From Lojkania enalia (Eukaryota > Ascomycota > Dothideomycetes > Pleosporales): a stretch of 64,000 bases of DNA. The stretch spans positions 558,001 through 622,000 of the forward strand of contig ML986582.1 in assembly GCA_010094045.1 (NCBI GenBank), given 5' to 3'. Position numbers and translations under genes: made by a program. How positions within the stretch are numbered: the first letter of the stretch is position 1; every line of letters begins with the position of its first letter. Shown one piece after another: positions 44,464-56,219 of the stretch. The notes under the pieces were generated by a model. That model saw nothing but the letters and a program-made list of their open reading frames with translations, was not told the origin of the DNA and did not search any database.

Positions 44464-46418
44464 CTAGCCAGTGGCCCACGGTACGCGACAGAGCCTTCCA
44501 TTTTCATCTTCGGCCCACTCCTCACTTCCCACACAACTCAGACACCACAAGACCGAATCGGGATCATACCTTTCCTTGATCTGCCTCAAGCGCGGGTAAT
44601 TATGACCCCAAAAATCGTACTGCCAGTTTGGATCAAAGGCATCAGCCTCATTGAAGTATGCGCCACTTTCGGGTGCAAGCGATTTCAAAAGTGCGACACG
44701 TTCGTAGGTTAAGCGATTAAAGACAGGCTGAGCTTCGGAGAGAGCGTATGAGTCGTTAAAGCCTTCTAATACAATGAGATGTAGGGTTGCGTCTCGCCAT
44801 GCTGGTGTCGTTGATACTTCATTTAAAATGTTGTGGTTGTCATTCGAGACCATGTTCGCGTATAAAAGTGCTGGAGATCCCTGGATAGGAGCAGTTACGT
44901 TCTGCAGGATGCGGGCAAGTCGATGTGGGTCCGCGGTTAGTGCTTCCGGGGGTATAAGGCGTGACCCCATTGCTAATCCGGCGGAAGCTACGGGCTCGTT
45001 GCCGATGTTCGAATCCCACATCGCAAAATAATTGGAATAGTCTTGGACCGAGGATGTATACAAGATCGAAGTACCATTAATTCGATTAAGCTTTTCCAAT
45101 AAAGGCTCGATAAGGGTTTGGATATAGCCTGTGGGTTTATCGTAGACTTGAAAGGCCCAAGTCATTGTCCAGGATGGTATAGAGGCCGGGGGAAGTATTA
45201 TCGCGTATCCTTGCATACCTCCTTTCTTCAATCTTGGAAACTCGCTCATCACATCCGCCACAATGTTCCAGAAGCTGGATTCATCGGAAGCGTTAAGAGA
45301 GCTTAGCAAAAGCTCATGACGCGAGGCTTTTGGCGTAGGATGAGCCCGCATCGTTACCGATGTGATGACACCAAAGGTCCCCCCACCCCCGCCTCGTATG
45401 GCCCAAAATAGATCAGAGTTGAAGCATGGATTTACAGTGCGAAGGCTGCCATCAGGTGTCACAATTCGTGCTGAAAGGACATTATCGACGCCTAGGCCAT
45501 AGGTGCTCGAAAGGGGCCCGTGTCCTACATATGTATTAGCATTTAGAATTGGGGAAATGGCTCCTTCACGACGGACCACCACCTGTGAACCACCCTACAA
45601 TTCCGACGTCTTGATTTGACCCACCAACGACAATGGCGTCGTGTTCCGCAGCAGCCGCGTATACGTCTCTATCCGTTTCTCCCGCTGCAATGGTCACTGC
45701 TGCCTGTGTTCGATTCACCATGCATGATTTGGGTTGAAAGCTCTCATGAAATTCAATGCCCCTCATATGATGCGTCCATACACTGCTCAGAGCACTATTA
45801 GTTATCAACAGCAACGCCAAATTCGATAAGCTTACGACAAACTGCCGAACGCTGTGCTTCTTCCTAAGAAGCTATGGCCAGTACTTTTGACGTTCAACCT
45901 GATCCTCCATTTCTTCGCAAATTTGACAGCCGCCACGATGTGCTGCTCCTCAGTAGCGTTCACCGCATAGACCGGGTAAGCGCCGATGCGGCAGCCCGTA
46001 CCCCCAGCCTCAGGATCGCCTGTTACGCTCGTGCCGTTCGAAAAAATTGGAGGGCAGGGATTGTTAGCCCAACATGGCCATCCAACGCTTATGGGATCAT
46101 TGGCATGGAACTTGGAGTTAAACCAACTCGTTGTGACGATGTCGCATGCAGTGGCATTGTAGTTTGGTTGGTCCTGATAGCATACCGACGCTGGGGGTAG
46201 GGCTTGAATGAGGCGGCCACCGAGGGTACGATTAAGTGCAGAGAAGTCTGAAAACGACGGCCAGCAACTGTCGCCTGGGGCCTAGGCGATTGTGAGATAA
46301 ATATCTACAAAATCTTGATGTTTGCGCAATTTACACATTTGCATTTTGTTGATAGATTTGACGCGGCTAAGGCAAACGCGCAAAAGAAGGTAAAGGCGAG
46401 AGTATGGAGTTGAGACAT
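44464..46418 (-). CDS. Secreted FAD-linked oxidase, berberine-bridge-enzyme type
   Basis: Four exons (46418-46335, 46281-45836, 45782-45577, 45524-44464) join in phase to give 598 aa. The signal peptide, ending near AFALAAS, is followed by a Cys-rich start typical of fungal BBE oxidases (TKCKC, CWPSFSDFSALNRTLGGRL). The FAD domain shows VKSTGHSF, whose His is the expected covalent FAD attachment, then GWFTGGGHGPLSSTYGLGVD and FWAIRGGGGGTFGVIT. The BBE domain ends YDPDSVLWCLSCVGSEEW. The second attachment Cys seen in bicovalent members is not found; the corresponding stretch reads VVGGSNQDVGIVGWF. Substrates in this family range from oligosaccharides to alkaloids and polyketides, so I do not assign one. 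The neighbours do not form an evident biosynthetic cluster. Confidence 0.9.
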
Positions 46419-46901
46419 GGTACTTAGTTAAAAACTCATAGATTATGTATTGAGATGTATCTCTTGGTTGGATGGTTGTTTGTTTTATAATGTTTTCACC
46501 GTATCCGTCGTATTCTGATTTAGTAGCCCGGCCAGGGACGCTCGCCAAGACCCAAGAAGGAAACGACCGATACCCAGGTAGTGTTCTACACCCCTATCTT
46601 GCCACCTATAAGTCTCACACGTGGGCTGTCAATGGCGATGTCGCACAGAATGCAGGGTGTGGTGAATCGTGTTTGGCGCTAGGACTGCTCCTGAACAAGT
46701 AGTCAATCCCGCAATCCCCGCAGCGCCGCCGTAGGCTACGCGGCTCTAACGTTGGTTAATTTCATACTGTAGGCACATCCGAGAAACGAAGCACCGGTCG
46801 CCCTTGAAAAATAGTGTCTGATCGGATACCGTATACCGTATAGGGTGGGTCCGCACAGCCGTTGCAATTTGCGATGATCGCACCGTCTTCAAATATGTTC
46901 G
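46419..46901. other. Promoter side of the BBE oxidase gene
   Basis: This separates the BBE start from the 3' end of the next minus-strand gene. A GC-rich stretch at 46500-46800 carries small frames but no recognisable gene. Confidence 0.45.
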
Positions 46902-47897
46902 CTATACCGGTCCCTCATCGTTTAGGATTTCTCGCGGCGCAACTTTTAGTCCGAGTTCCATTCTTCTACTCACAGCCCTCCGCTTCCAATTATTGAAGAT
47001 TGTTTCGCTTCGAGTCCAGCAATTATTGGTAAACTCGAGTTCGTTGAACATGCGAGCAATGTCGTATCTGGTACACTCTTCACCATCCTTCCTGATCACG
47101 ATTTCGTCCAGGTGCTCATAGAACATATTACCATAGCCATCGGAACGGTGCCCAAGGGAAAGCATGGACATTATATTGGTGTCGACGAAGTACCGTAGTT
47201 CATCTGGAGATAGGGTAGATCCTTCAACGTCCAAATGGAAGTACGAACGCTGGCTTCTTGGGCGGACAAATCGCCAGGGCTCGATTCCAGGGGGTGTTTC
47301 GAAGTTTATGTCCAATGTTTTGATTCCAATATTCCTCCGTCCATAGGAATTACGCACGGAGCCTAGCGGACCAACTCTAAAAAACCTTTCTAGGACGCTG
47401 TATACCTCCCATGCCATGGCCGCACCGGCTCCATTACTGCTTTGGAAGCCCTTATAACTAGGGTATCCTTGATAGGCTTGCTTGCCGGGCATATAGGACC
47501 CCGAAATTCTGAATGTCGCCTTCACGGTCTCTACGTGTGGCGTAAGGACCGGAACACGGAGCCAGGTAGGAATAAGGATGATTTCGTCAAGAACAACGAT
47601 GTCTACCTCATAGCTATAGGCATCGCGCATGATTCCCAAGTTGGATTTTGTCTCAGCGTGAAGTTGTTTGTTAACGAGCATTAAAGGCGTGGAAGTAGCG
47701 ACAAAATTGTCTGGTCGGTATTTAATCAGGGTCGGGCTGCTCCATGCTCGAAGTTTCGGAGCCTCGAAGCTTTCCCTGCCCTCAAGCATCTGCTCAAAGG
47801 TGCGGTCTAGTGGAGGAGGGTCATTCTTTTTATCGAGAATGACATATGCGCAGATGGTATCGCGCAGCTCGCGCGGGAGTGTCATGAGGGAAGACAT
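46902..47897 (-). CDS. Hypothetical fungal protein with F-box/2EXR-like start
   Basis: Intronless 331-aa frame, ATG at 47897. It begins MTLPRELRDTICAYVI, the 'LPxELRdxIyxyv' opening common to a large family of uncharacterised fungal proteins. That family continues with a conserved 'LlxVNKQLhxEt' block, here TPLMLVNKQLHAETKSNLG near residue 75. The remaining region alternates strands and helices, with a basic C-terminus (NNWKRRAVSRRMELGLK). No signal peptide or membrane helix is present. The start region resembles an F-box helix, but ubiquitin-ligase function is unproven for this group. Confidence 0.8.
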   Translation of the reverse strand: MSSLMTLPRELRDTICAYVILDKKNDPPPLDRTFEQMLEGRESFEAPKLRAWSSPTLIKYRPDNFVATSTPLMLVNKQLHAETKSNLGIMRDAYSYEVDIVVLDEIILIPTWLRVPVLTPHVETVKATFRISGSYMPGKQAYQGYPSYKGFQSSNGAGAAMAWEVYSVLERFFRVGPLGSVRNSYGRRNIGIKTLDINFETPPGIEPWRFVRPRSQRSYFHLDVEGSTLSPDELRYFVDTNIMSMLSLGHRSDGYGNMFYEHLDEIVIRKDGEECTRYDIARMFNELEFTNNCWTRSETIFNNWKRRAVSRRMELGLKVAPREILNDEGPV

Positions 47898-48519
47898 GCT
47901 TAGGCTGTGATGGGTGGGCCAAACTAATGGTGATGCTGGCGGCCTTATAAGCTGGGTGTCGGAATCTTAAATGTGAAGACCAATGGGATCCGTGGTACAG
48001 TCGGCCCCAGTCAGAGCGGGGTTCCTGGTTCCCTTCATATTCATTCCAACCAGTACAACTCAGGGCCAACTTGCCCCTCTTAGCACGATATCTCCAAAGT
48101 TGCCATATACTACTTGGAATGCGCATGATGCAGCTAATCGTCATCTCCTTCGAGAATGCAGTTCCGACGCCTGAATGGGGTTATTCTCGCGCGTTCCCCA
48201 CAAGGATCTGCGCCAGGCTGTTTCGATGCCAAAAATAGATGCCGAGAGATTGTTACACCGCATTTCTTGCTTCCGAGTCGATTTCCCCATTGCCCATTTT
48301 CGCATGCACCTGACGGTCACGGGCGGAATACGGAAGCCAGGCCAATGAATGATTGAGTGGCTCTCCCAGAAGGATTGAACCAATATTCTGGTATTCGAGG
48401 CCACACTATGCAAGATCACGCGACGCCCAAAACGACCTCTGATATACGTACAAGTGAAAAATCAGTTCCACTACGAATTGCGATATCGCTTCGCTAGGGT
48501 ACTGCGATACAAACAGAAG
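47898..48519. other. Divergent promoter region
   Basis: 622 bases between divergent starts (minus 47897, plus 48520). Frames at 47830-48144 and 48141-48419 are shadows or chance. CAATCAGA-like or TATA motifs are not clear. Confidence 0.45.
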
Positions 48520-49158
48520 ATGAAGGCTGCTATCGCACTTCTTTCCCTCGTGGCAATCGCGCAGGCCTCAGCGCTCACCAAGAATTACTGCAGATCAACG
48601 CGAAAGACATATACTGCGCAGTATGACGACTTGCCTTTTATTGAGACAGGGTCAAATCCTCTCCCAAATCCCTACAGATATTTGACATACACGGCCTTCC
48701 AGATCGAGCAATATGACGGTTTCATACCGCCAACATCCGGCAATCAATGGACCATGGCTTTCGGAGGTAGCGGAAACATTTCCCTGTTTGATCCGTAAGC
48801 GTGGCCAAATTACTAGAACTAATGAATTAGACTCATAATATTTAGCTCCCCAAAGACATCCTTTCAGTTGGAGTCTTTTTCTTTCTCCTGTGTGGCCGGC
48901 GTCCCCCAGCCCGAATGCGCAATTAGTATCTGGGGAACCAAGGCTAGTGGAAGTGTGATTAAAAGGACTATAAGATACCCGAGGTTGGACCCAGGTCATG
49001 CCTTGGAGGACTTCAAGATGAATAAGACGGCCTTTGGTCTCCTGTGGCGGGATCTGAAAAGCATTAGGTTTAGTATTGCGAGGGCAGATAATGGGGGAGA
49101 TATGTTTGGTGGATTGGCACTAGATGACGTCAAGTACACGATCACGACAAAATGCTAA
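48520..49158 (+). CDS. Secreted 195-aa protein, probable beta-sandwich
   Basis: Exons 48520-48794 and 48846-49158 join in phase (GTAAGC..ATTTAG) to give 195 aa. The signal peptide MKAAIALLSLVAIAQASA is clear. The mature protein shows YDDLPFIETGSNPLPNPYRYLTYTAF, split in my reading at the word boundary, then SGNQWTMAFGG, SFSCVAGVPQPECAISIWGT, LEDFKMNKTAFG and a closing GGLALDDVKYTI. This series (a 'DDLP' opening, 'PYxxLTYxxF', a Cys pair, and a final 'lDDv.y' strand) is shared by many uncharacterised secreted fungal proteins. It resembles galactose-binding or MAM-like beta-sandwiches. Four Cys in the mature part suggest disulfides. The ligand is unknown. Confidence 0.75.
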
Positions 49159-52100
49159 AGGTAGAAATATTTGATGAAGAATTTTTGGGAGGGGATTATA
49201 GCCCCGAAATCTATCCATGAACCCTCGGTCCTACATCATTAAAAACTCTGCGCAAATAAAGAAGTGCGTAGTCAGAACTCGTGCCTTGGCCACATAGCTT
49301 TGCAAAGAGATTTCACTTTCCGAATCCTTGACATGAGTTAAAAGATGAAGGAAGGATAAGTCCTCACGGGCATTATTCAAGGTACATTAAAAGCATTCAT
49401 TCGCAATGATACTTCCATCGATCAACGCGTCAGCTGGTGCCTCTAACCTCACTTCGTGCTCAGAATTGTGGACATCTGGAAACATTGCTCTTAAAACGTT
49501 ATACCTGAGACGAAAAGAGCCTTGATAGGTTTGTATCATTGAATTGGGCTACTGATAAACAAAGTTGGCACCTGAACCAAGATCTCTCCCGACTGCGCTT
49601 CAGGACATGCCTGATTTGGACTGTTTGAATAGAATTTTTTGATAAGAGCTGGAGTAGGTCATAGGGATATCTGAAGGATGTAAAACTGTATCGACCGTAA
49701 GAGGACCTCCGGAAGGTTTATGTACGATAGCCGTGTAGGAGCTCTGAAGCCTATAGCTAACCCAATATCCGCCTGGTGAACAGCTCTACAGGAACTTGCA
49801 AAATATCCAAGAGTGATAGCGGTAGCGCTTATACAAAACATCTTCAGTGAGCGTCACTCACATGCTTAGGTGCGAAGATTGAATACATCACGTGGCCATT
49901 AGAAGGAGACCGGCATGGCGTCCTATTAGGGCCTGATCACCATTCCCTTCAAGCACTTTAATCATGCCTATATTTTGGCTCTTTATATCAAGAAACATCA
50001 AACGCTATTGGACATTGACTTGATTCTATGTAATTAAAATCACGTGACATTGTATGCTGCCTCACATTACCCAGTCTGCGAAGATCCAGCCTCTGTAGTA
50101 TTTAAGGAGCCTAGAAGGAATAGAGGGACAATTGGTCCTCGAAACAATCACCGGATAGTGTCTCTCAAGAAAAAATATATATGACGAGTGGTTTGCCTCA
50201 ACCGGAATTACCCTCGTAGTGCTGACAACGTCACTGTGATACCAACTGGTAACAAATTGGATTTAGAACATATCAAGTGTACTGTATTGCGGCCTCTAGG
50301 CCCCGGCGCCGAAGAGCTGAAAAGATCCACTAGGGTTTTGCAGTCAGCCAGTGGAGTGCTTCATCCGATCCAAGAAAACGGGCAGACCTGTAGAATGACA
50401 GATTGGTGCTCTTGGCGCATATCAAGCATGTCGGTGACCGAGGTTTTAGGGACTAGGTGGTCTCATGAGTATTCTGCCTTGATTGTGTGAGGAGAAGGGT
50501 GGCGAAATTAGGAAAAGGCCCCCGAAGGAACCGGAACATGGAAACCACGACAGCTGTCCGTTACCACACAACTTAACACTATCGCAATTGGAATTTACAT
50601 CTCTCATTCTGGGACCCTTCTTGTCTCTGTGGTGCATATTAACGCTTTGATTGCCCGTCTAGAGCAATATGACCGTTGGCGAAGCTTCTGGCTCATATGC
50701 TAACCGAGGGAGCGGGTCGAAATGCATGGTGCAATTAACTATGCACATCAAGCAGAAGACTGGTAAGTCTTCCAATCTCTTCAATTCAATGAATAGGCTC
50801 GGATGCTGACTTGACCTCGAAGTATATGATCCATGGTTAGTACAGGAACCGCAGGGCGGGAATTATGAACCATTCCACCGACTCCATACGTAGCATCGAG
50901 CCTTGCGAGATTGAAACTAAATACCTACCACGCCTTCAAGAATGCCCGCTCTACGTATAGCTCAAATCATCTCCGGAATATATTGTCCTAGCAAACAGAA
51001 GCAATGAGGTATACCACCTCTTTGATGGAAGATATTGAAGCCTCCATGGCAGCATGCTGATATACTGGTGAGCTTGGATAAAGCATGGTAGAGCCTGGGA
51101 CTGCCTGGCGGCTGTAGGAATTGGACGATGGTAATATCAGAGCAAGGTCGAGGTAGGCTCATAGTAGAGTGGTAGATTTAAAAGACAAGTGCTTGGTTCT
51201 TCATCATTCTCAAGACATGTAATGGTACGATCCATCAAGCTACATCCTAGACTTGAGACTAGGCTTATTGCCTAGTCTAATACTAGTAGAAGTGTCATAA
51301 ACCTCATATTGCCCACTTTGTAGATTGCTCTCTTAGACGAACCCATAGTTTCACGAACTCGTTGTTCACTAATGGTATCCGGAAATTCAAGTGGACATAC
51401 AAATTTCAAGAGCTTGCCAAAATTGAAATGAGAGATAGCTATGCCACACATAATGGACAAGATGGATTGTATTATAATGGGCAGCTTCAAATAGCGGCGC
51501 CTCACGTTTCCGTGAAGATAAATGCTTCAAGACTCCCCGCGAATTCAACGGCAGACAGCATCAGTAGAAACCTCGGAGACCGAGAACGGCAAATTTCACG
51601 TTAATGCTCGGGATAGAATTTAGAATGCGCCGACCAAACTAAGGCCGAAAGTTGTTCCAGGATGATGAAAAAAAGGCCCGCTTGTGTTACAGTAGCGGAA
51701 AGGCAACGTGTGACCTCTCTTCAATTAATATTAATAGCCACTCAGAATCATTAGTTCAACTCCCTTCGGGCGAAGCAACTTAGACCAGCTCGTCCATTTC
51801 CAAAAGTAAATGGAATGGGGTCCAGCAAACGCTTAGCGAGGAGCACTTCTAAACCGCCCCCCTTATTGCAGGTTTTATGAAGAGACAGAAATCGGAGTGC
51901 ACAGTCAGAACAAATTGTGTTGCCCGGGATAGTAAATGGCGAGGTAGATCTGTATCCCGTACTCAATACTGTAGTGAACAGGCGACGGGCAAGATATATA
52001 TATCTAGGTAATTCCCGCCTACGAAAGAACGAAATTCCCTGAAAAGCACTCACTTGAGTTTATCAATATTCCTACTACCGAACAGGCATTCACTAGAAAT

Positions 52101-54429
52101 TATCAACTACCCTGTCACTAAAAACACAATGATACCGCCACTATCTTTCTGCTACACACACCTCACGAACGCCAAAAATGAGGTCGTTCTTGTTCGGGTT
52201 CAGTGTAATGAGCCACGTTGTAATCACGTCCGTCTAAGTTATGAAACGGCTTTGTAAGTTGCGATCAAGTCATTTTTCTGTTTGATATCTAATCCATATT
52301 AGGAAGGGGAACTCCAAGGATACCAGTAACGGCACGAAAAGCTAACGGTTCCGGTGAGTGTTATATGATAATGTATGATAATCATGGCTCATGTAACTTT
52401 CAAGGAGTTATCGCGCATTTCGAACTCACTAGAGCAAGATCTTCGTGATCGTTTGGGGCGATTCGAGGCAGCTGAGGGTAGCATGAAGCATGCAGCATGC
52501 ACTGAGAGGATAGAGCGGCAAATCCGGTTATTTCAATAGACCAGCCATGCTTTAGATCAATAGACTCTTTCAATACGAGACAATCATATTCGCTCCGTAC
52601 TACACTTCCCTGGGTCAACATTTCGTGAAATGGATCAATCATGAGGCACGGTGTCATCGCAATCGTGGCTTCATGCAGTGCAAAGCCTCTCGCATTTGAC
52701 TAATGAATCGGTTCAAAAACCCTGTGAAGTACCGTGCCGTAGGATTGAAACCAACCGAATGTTGGGGAAACGTAGTGTGGGGGCCAGCAGTTGTCCCGTC
52801 TCACCGAACTTGGCATGCAACCAACCTTTCCCAGTGACACAACGCCCAGTGTATCATGTACAATCCTTTACCGATATCACATAGTCAAGCTTCTAACATA
52901 TCTCGCAGCCATCGAAGATCCCACTATTTTCGACTATTTTCTTTCGGGGCACAAGATATACATTCCAAGGTTGACGAGGCTTCTCGAGGTGTGATAGATA
53001 TCCGGGCTAGCGCAAGCTATGAGAAATGACTAGCTATGGGCAGTCTTCTAAATTGTAGCCTTAGTTTAGATGACATGAGTGTGAGTTGTGCGCCATCCCT
53101 TGACGTCCAATCGCATCAAATCATGACCATTCCCTAGTCTAGGTGCAGATGCAGCACGCATCAATTATTATTCAGTCTAGAACATGCCCAATCACCATAA
53201 TCCTCGAAATCAGCAGAGTCCAATCGATCATTCGACATCCGTACCCACCCTCGACTCGTGCGGCTGGACTAGTTTTCGAAGAACAGTCTTACTGTTGAGC
53301 AATAATGATTAGATGAGCAAAGACCTCCCTCTGGAAACAGAATTCGACATCATTTTGGGACTCATTAGGTAAATAAATGGAGTTGATATGACTCTCTAGC
53401 GTGGTTTTGGGGTCGAGTTCAAGGACTCACAACGCTATGTTTGTACTGTCGATGCTCTTTCGAGGGCAATAAAGTGCGTTATACCAAGCATCCGACGTTA
53501 CCCAGCGACCGGGTAGGAACTCTGGCAAATATGTATTGCCTACCAGGGTTTTGTGAAGTGGCGAGGGCGCAGTGATTTGTTCATGTTGTAATGGTCTCAT
53601 ACATGACCGTTTGGTTTTCCAGATACCTATTAGCTTACATTGGTATAGTATGTAATGATACCCGTATTCTATGGCCCTCGAGCGACCTCTAAATTGAATG
53701 TTTGACGCGATCATACCCTCATTGGGCTATATACACTGTGCGGCGTTTCCGACTTTTGGACGTGTAGACAGCTCAATGATATATTTCCAATGATATTCTA
53801 CTAGCGACATGTGATTAGCTTTTGAGTATTTTGAGCTGGTTGAGCCAAGGCTAGTACCTCGATAGGGGAAAATCTAAGTTAAGTGAGAAATCGTCGAATT
53901 GAACCTACACTAAGTTAGGCGCAATCTGCCAACCCAAAGCAGGGAGGTTGCAGATAACGGATTAATATTAATATCTGCAAAAAGAGTGCCAGATAGTGCT
54001 TTAGGTTGAGTTAACTTGACGAAGTCGCGTTCAAATATTCAGTCAAGTATCTCGAAAACTCTCCTATGCGGCGTTCTGCGTGCAATTGATTAGGCAAAGT
54101 TTGCGATGTGTAACAATCAGCACCGATGGAAATTGCACTCTGTCCAAATTGCTACCTATGTAAGCCTTTATAAACTTGCGATTTGATGTAGTCCGGAGAT
54201 ACAACGCTCTCCGAGTCCCGAACCGGAGAACCGGGCTCCTCAGGCCGACACCGGCAAAACCTAAACTGGCAAGGCGTCGCAAGCGGCGCCATTTCCGCTC
54301 AATGGCGCAACGTCATCTCTTACCAAGGCCCCATTAGTCAGTTGTTAATACAAAGATCTGGAACCTTGCCATTGCAAGTTAAAAACAATTCTTAAATATC
54401 AGATATGCCAATTCCATCTTCTGCCTGTG
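49159..54429. other. Long gene-poor region
   Basis: 5.3 kb in which I can support no gene. Frames such as 50188-50490, 51751-52053, 52400-52657 and 53427-53714 are isolated, mostly lack an ATG and show no domain. Two of them (minus 52400-52657 and minus 53427-53714) have protein-like composition and could be relics. Near 52480 GCATGC-type palindromes repeat. Confidence 0.4.
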
Positions 54430-56219
54430 ATGTCGCCCACGGGAGCAATGTCAGAAAAAGCGAGTCACAGCGCCTCTTCCAATGTTCGACTAGATCTTGA
54501 ATACGCAGAACCGACCATGAGTGACACGACAAATTCGCCAACGGAAACAGGTATATTACCACCAGCAAGATTGTCCATAGATGAGGCAGCTAAAGATGAC
54601 CCCATCGAGCTTACACGCACGAAATCTATTGCGGAAACACTTTCGTTGCCTCGGGAGATACTCGTGGTCGCCATCGTCTGCAGCGCACAGTTACTAACGC
54701 GTAAGTTTCCCGTTTGCGTTTTGAGTTCATAACCCGGCCCAAATATGCACGCGCTTGACACTTTCCCAGAAGCTGGACTTGGCAATGTTCAAACAATTGT
54801 TCATATCATCGGAGACCATTTTGGATTGACGGCTGGCGAACTACCGTGGTTGATTGCTGGCTATAGCTTGACCGTTGGCACCTTTATTCTAATCTCCGGC
54901 CGCTTCGGCGATGTCTTTGGGTATAAGCGCATGCTCCTGATTGGATTTTCGTGGATGGCTATCTGGACTATGGTTTTAGGACTTAGTTTCTACTCCAACC
55001 ATGTCCTCTTCACGTTCGCCCGAGTACTTCAAGGAATTGGCCCCGCCATCATGTTGCCTAACGGATTGGCAATTCTAGGAGCCACATACGCACCAGGTCG
55101 AAGAAAGGCTATGGTATTCGCAATATTTGGGGCTACAGCTCCAACTGGAAGTGTCATTGGGTCTACCTTCTCAGGCTTGTTCGCTCTAGCATGGTGGCCT
55201 TGGACGTATTGGTCATTTTCTATATATCTTGTCATCATTACCGTTGTGGGATCATATATAGTCCCAGACCCGCCGAAGAAGTCGACGTTCGCCGATAAAC
55301 CTCTAAAAGAGAAGCTTTGGGATCTCGATTTGCCTGGTGCTACTGCCGGTGTGACAGCCCTGGTATGTGTATACGCTCTCATTAGTTTTGCCATCTAACA
55401 CCGATTTCACAGGTCCTCTTCAATTTTGCATGGAATCAGGCACCTCTAGTCGGTTGGCCTAAAGCCTACGTATATGTCGTTATGATCATTGGCATCCTTT
55501 TCGTACCGCTCTTCTTTTACATCGAATTGCGGGTCTCTCCATATCCGCTCATACCATTCGAAGCCCTAAGCAGCGATGTTGCCTTCGTCCTTGCCTCTGT
55601 CGCCTGCGGCTGGTCTGGCTTTGGAATCTGGTATTATTACATCTGGCAATATGCGCAAGTGCTGCGCGGTGCTTCACCGCTCCTTTCAAGCGCATGGGTA
55701 GCACCCGTCGTCCCCTCGGGTATTATCGCCGCCATTATTACTGGATTGGTTATTCATCGGATCGGACCACCTCCAGTTATGATGATTGCGCTCACTGCTT
55801 TTACGATCGGCATAGTCCTTATCATGACAGCACCTCTAAGTCAAACCTACTGGGCACAATTTTTCCTATGCACACTCATAACGCCTTGGGGTATGGATAT
55901 GAGCTTTCCAGCCGCGACGCTCATCCTCTCGGATGCAGTTAAGAAGGAGCATCAGGGAATTGGGGCAAGCTTAGTTAACACGGTTGTTAATTATAGTATC
56001 TCGCTGGGTCTAGGCTTCGCGGGTACAGTGGAGGTCCACGTTAACAACGGCGGAACGACTCCTGAAGACATCTTGAAAGGCTACCGCGCTGCATGGTACA
56101 TGGCCGTTGGATTATCGGGGCTGGGAATGGGAATAAGCACTCTATACTGCTTTATATGTTGGAGAGCAAATAAGATGCGTGCTAATCTCAGCGAAAAAGA
56201 TGAGGAGGCTAAGGCTTGA
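54430..56219 (+). CDS. MFS transporter, DHA2 (14-helix) drug:proton antiporter type
   Basis: Three exons (54430-54700, 54770-55362, 55413-56219) join in phase to give 556 aa. A polar 75-residue cytosolic N-terminus precedes 14 hydrophobic helices. Helix 2 ends in GRFGDVFGYKR, the motif A loop between helices 2 and 3. FARVLQGIGPAIMLPNGLAI is the helix-4 block typical of the aminotriazole-resistance (Atr1-like) DHA2 group. The helix 5 region reads GATAPTGSVIGSTFSGLFA, with the Gly-rich motif C. Such proteins export drugs, boron or metabolites at the plasma membrane, or act at the vacuole. The substrate cannot be read from sequence. No biosynthetic genes lie nearby. Confidence 0.92.

Noticed and set aside
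54465..55394. Minus-strand frames of 106 and 121 codons across the MFS gene
   Set aside because: Antisense shadows of exons 1 and 2, with no domain.
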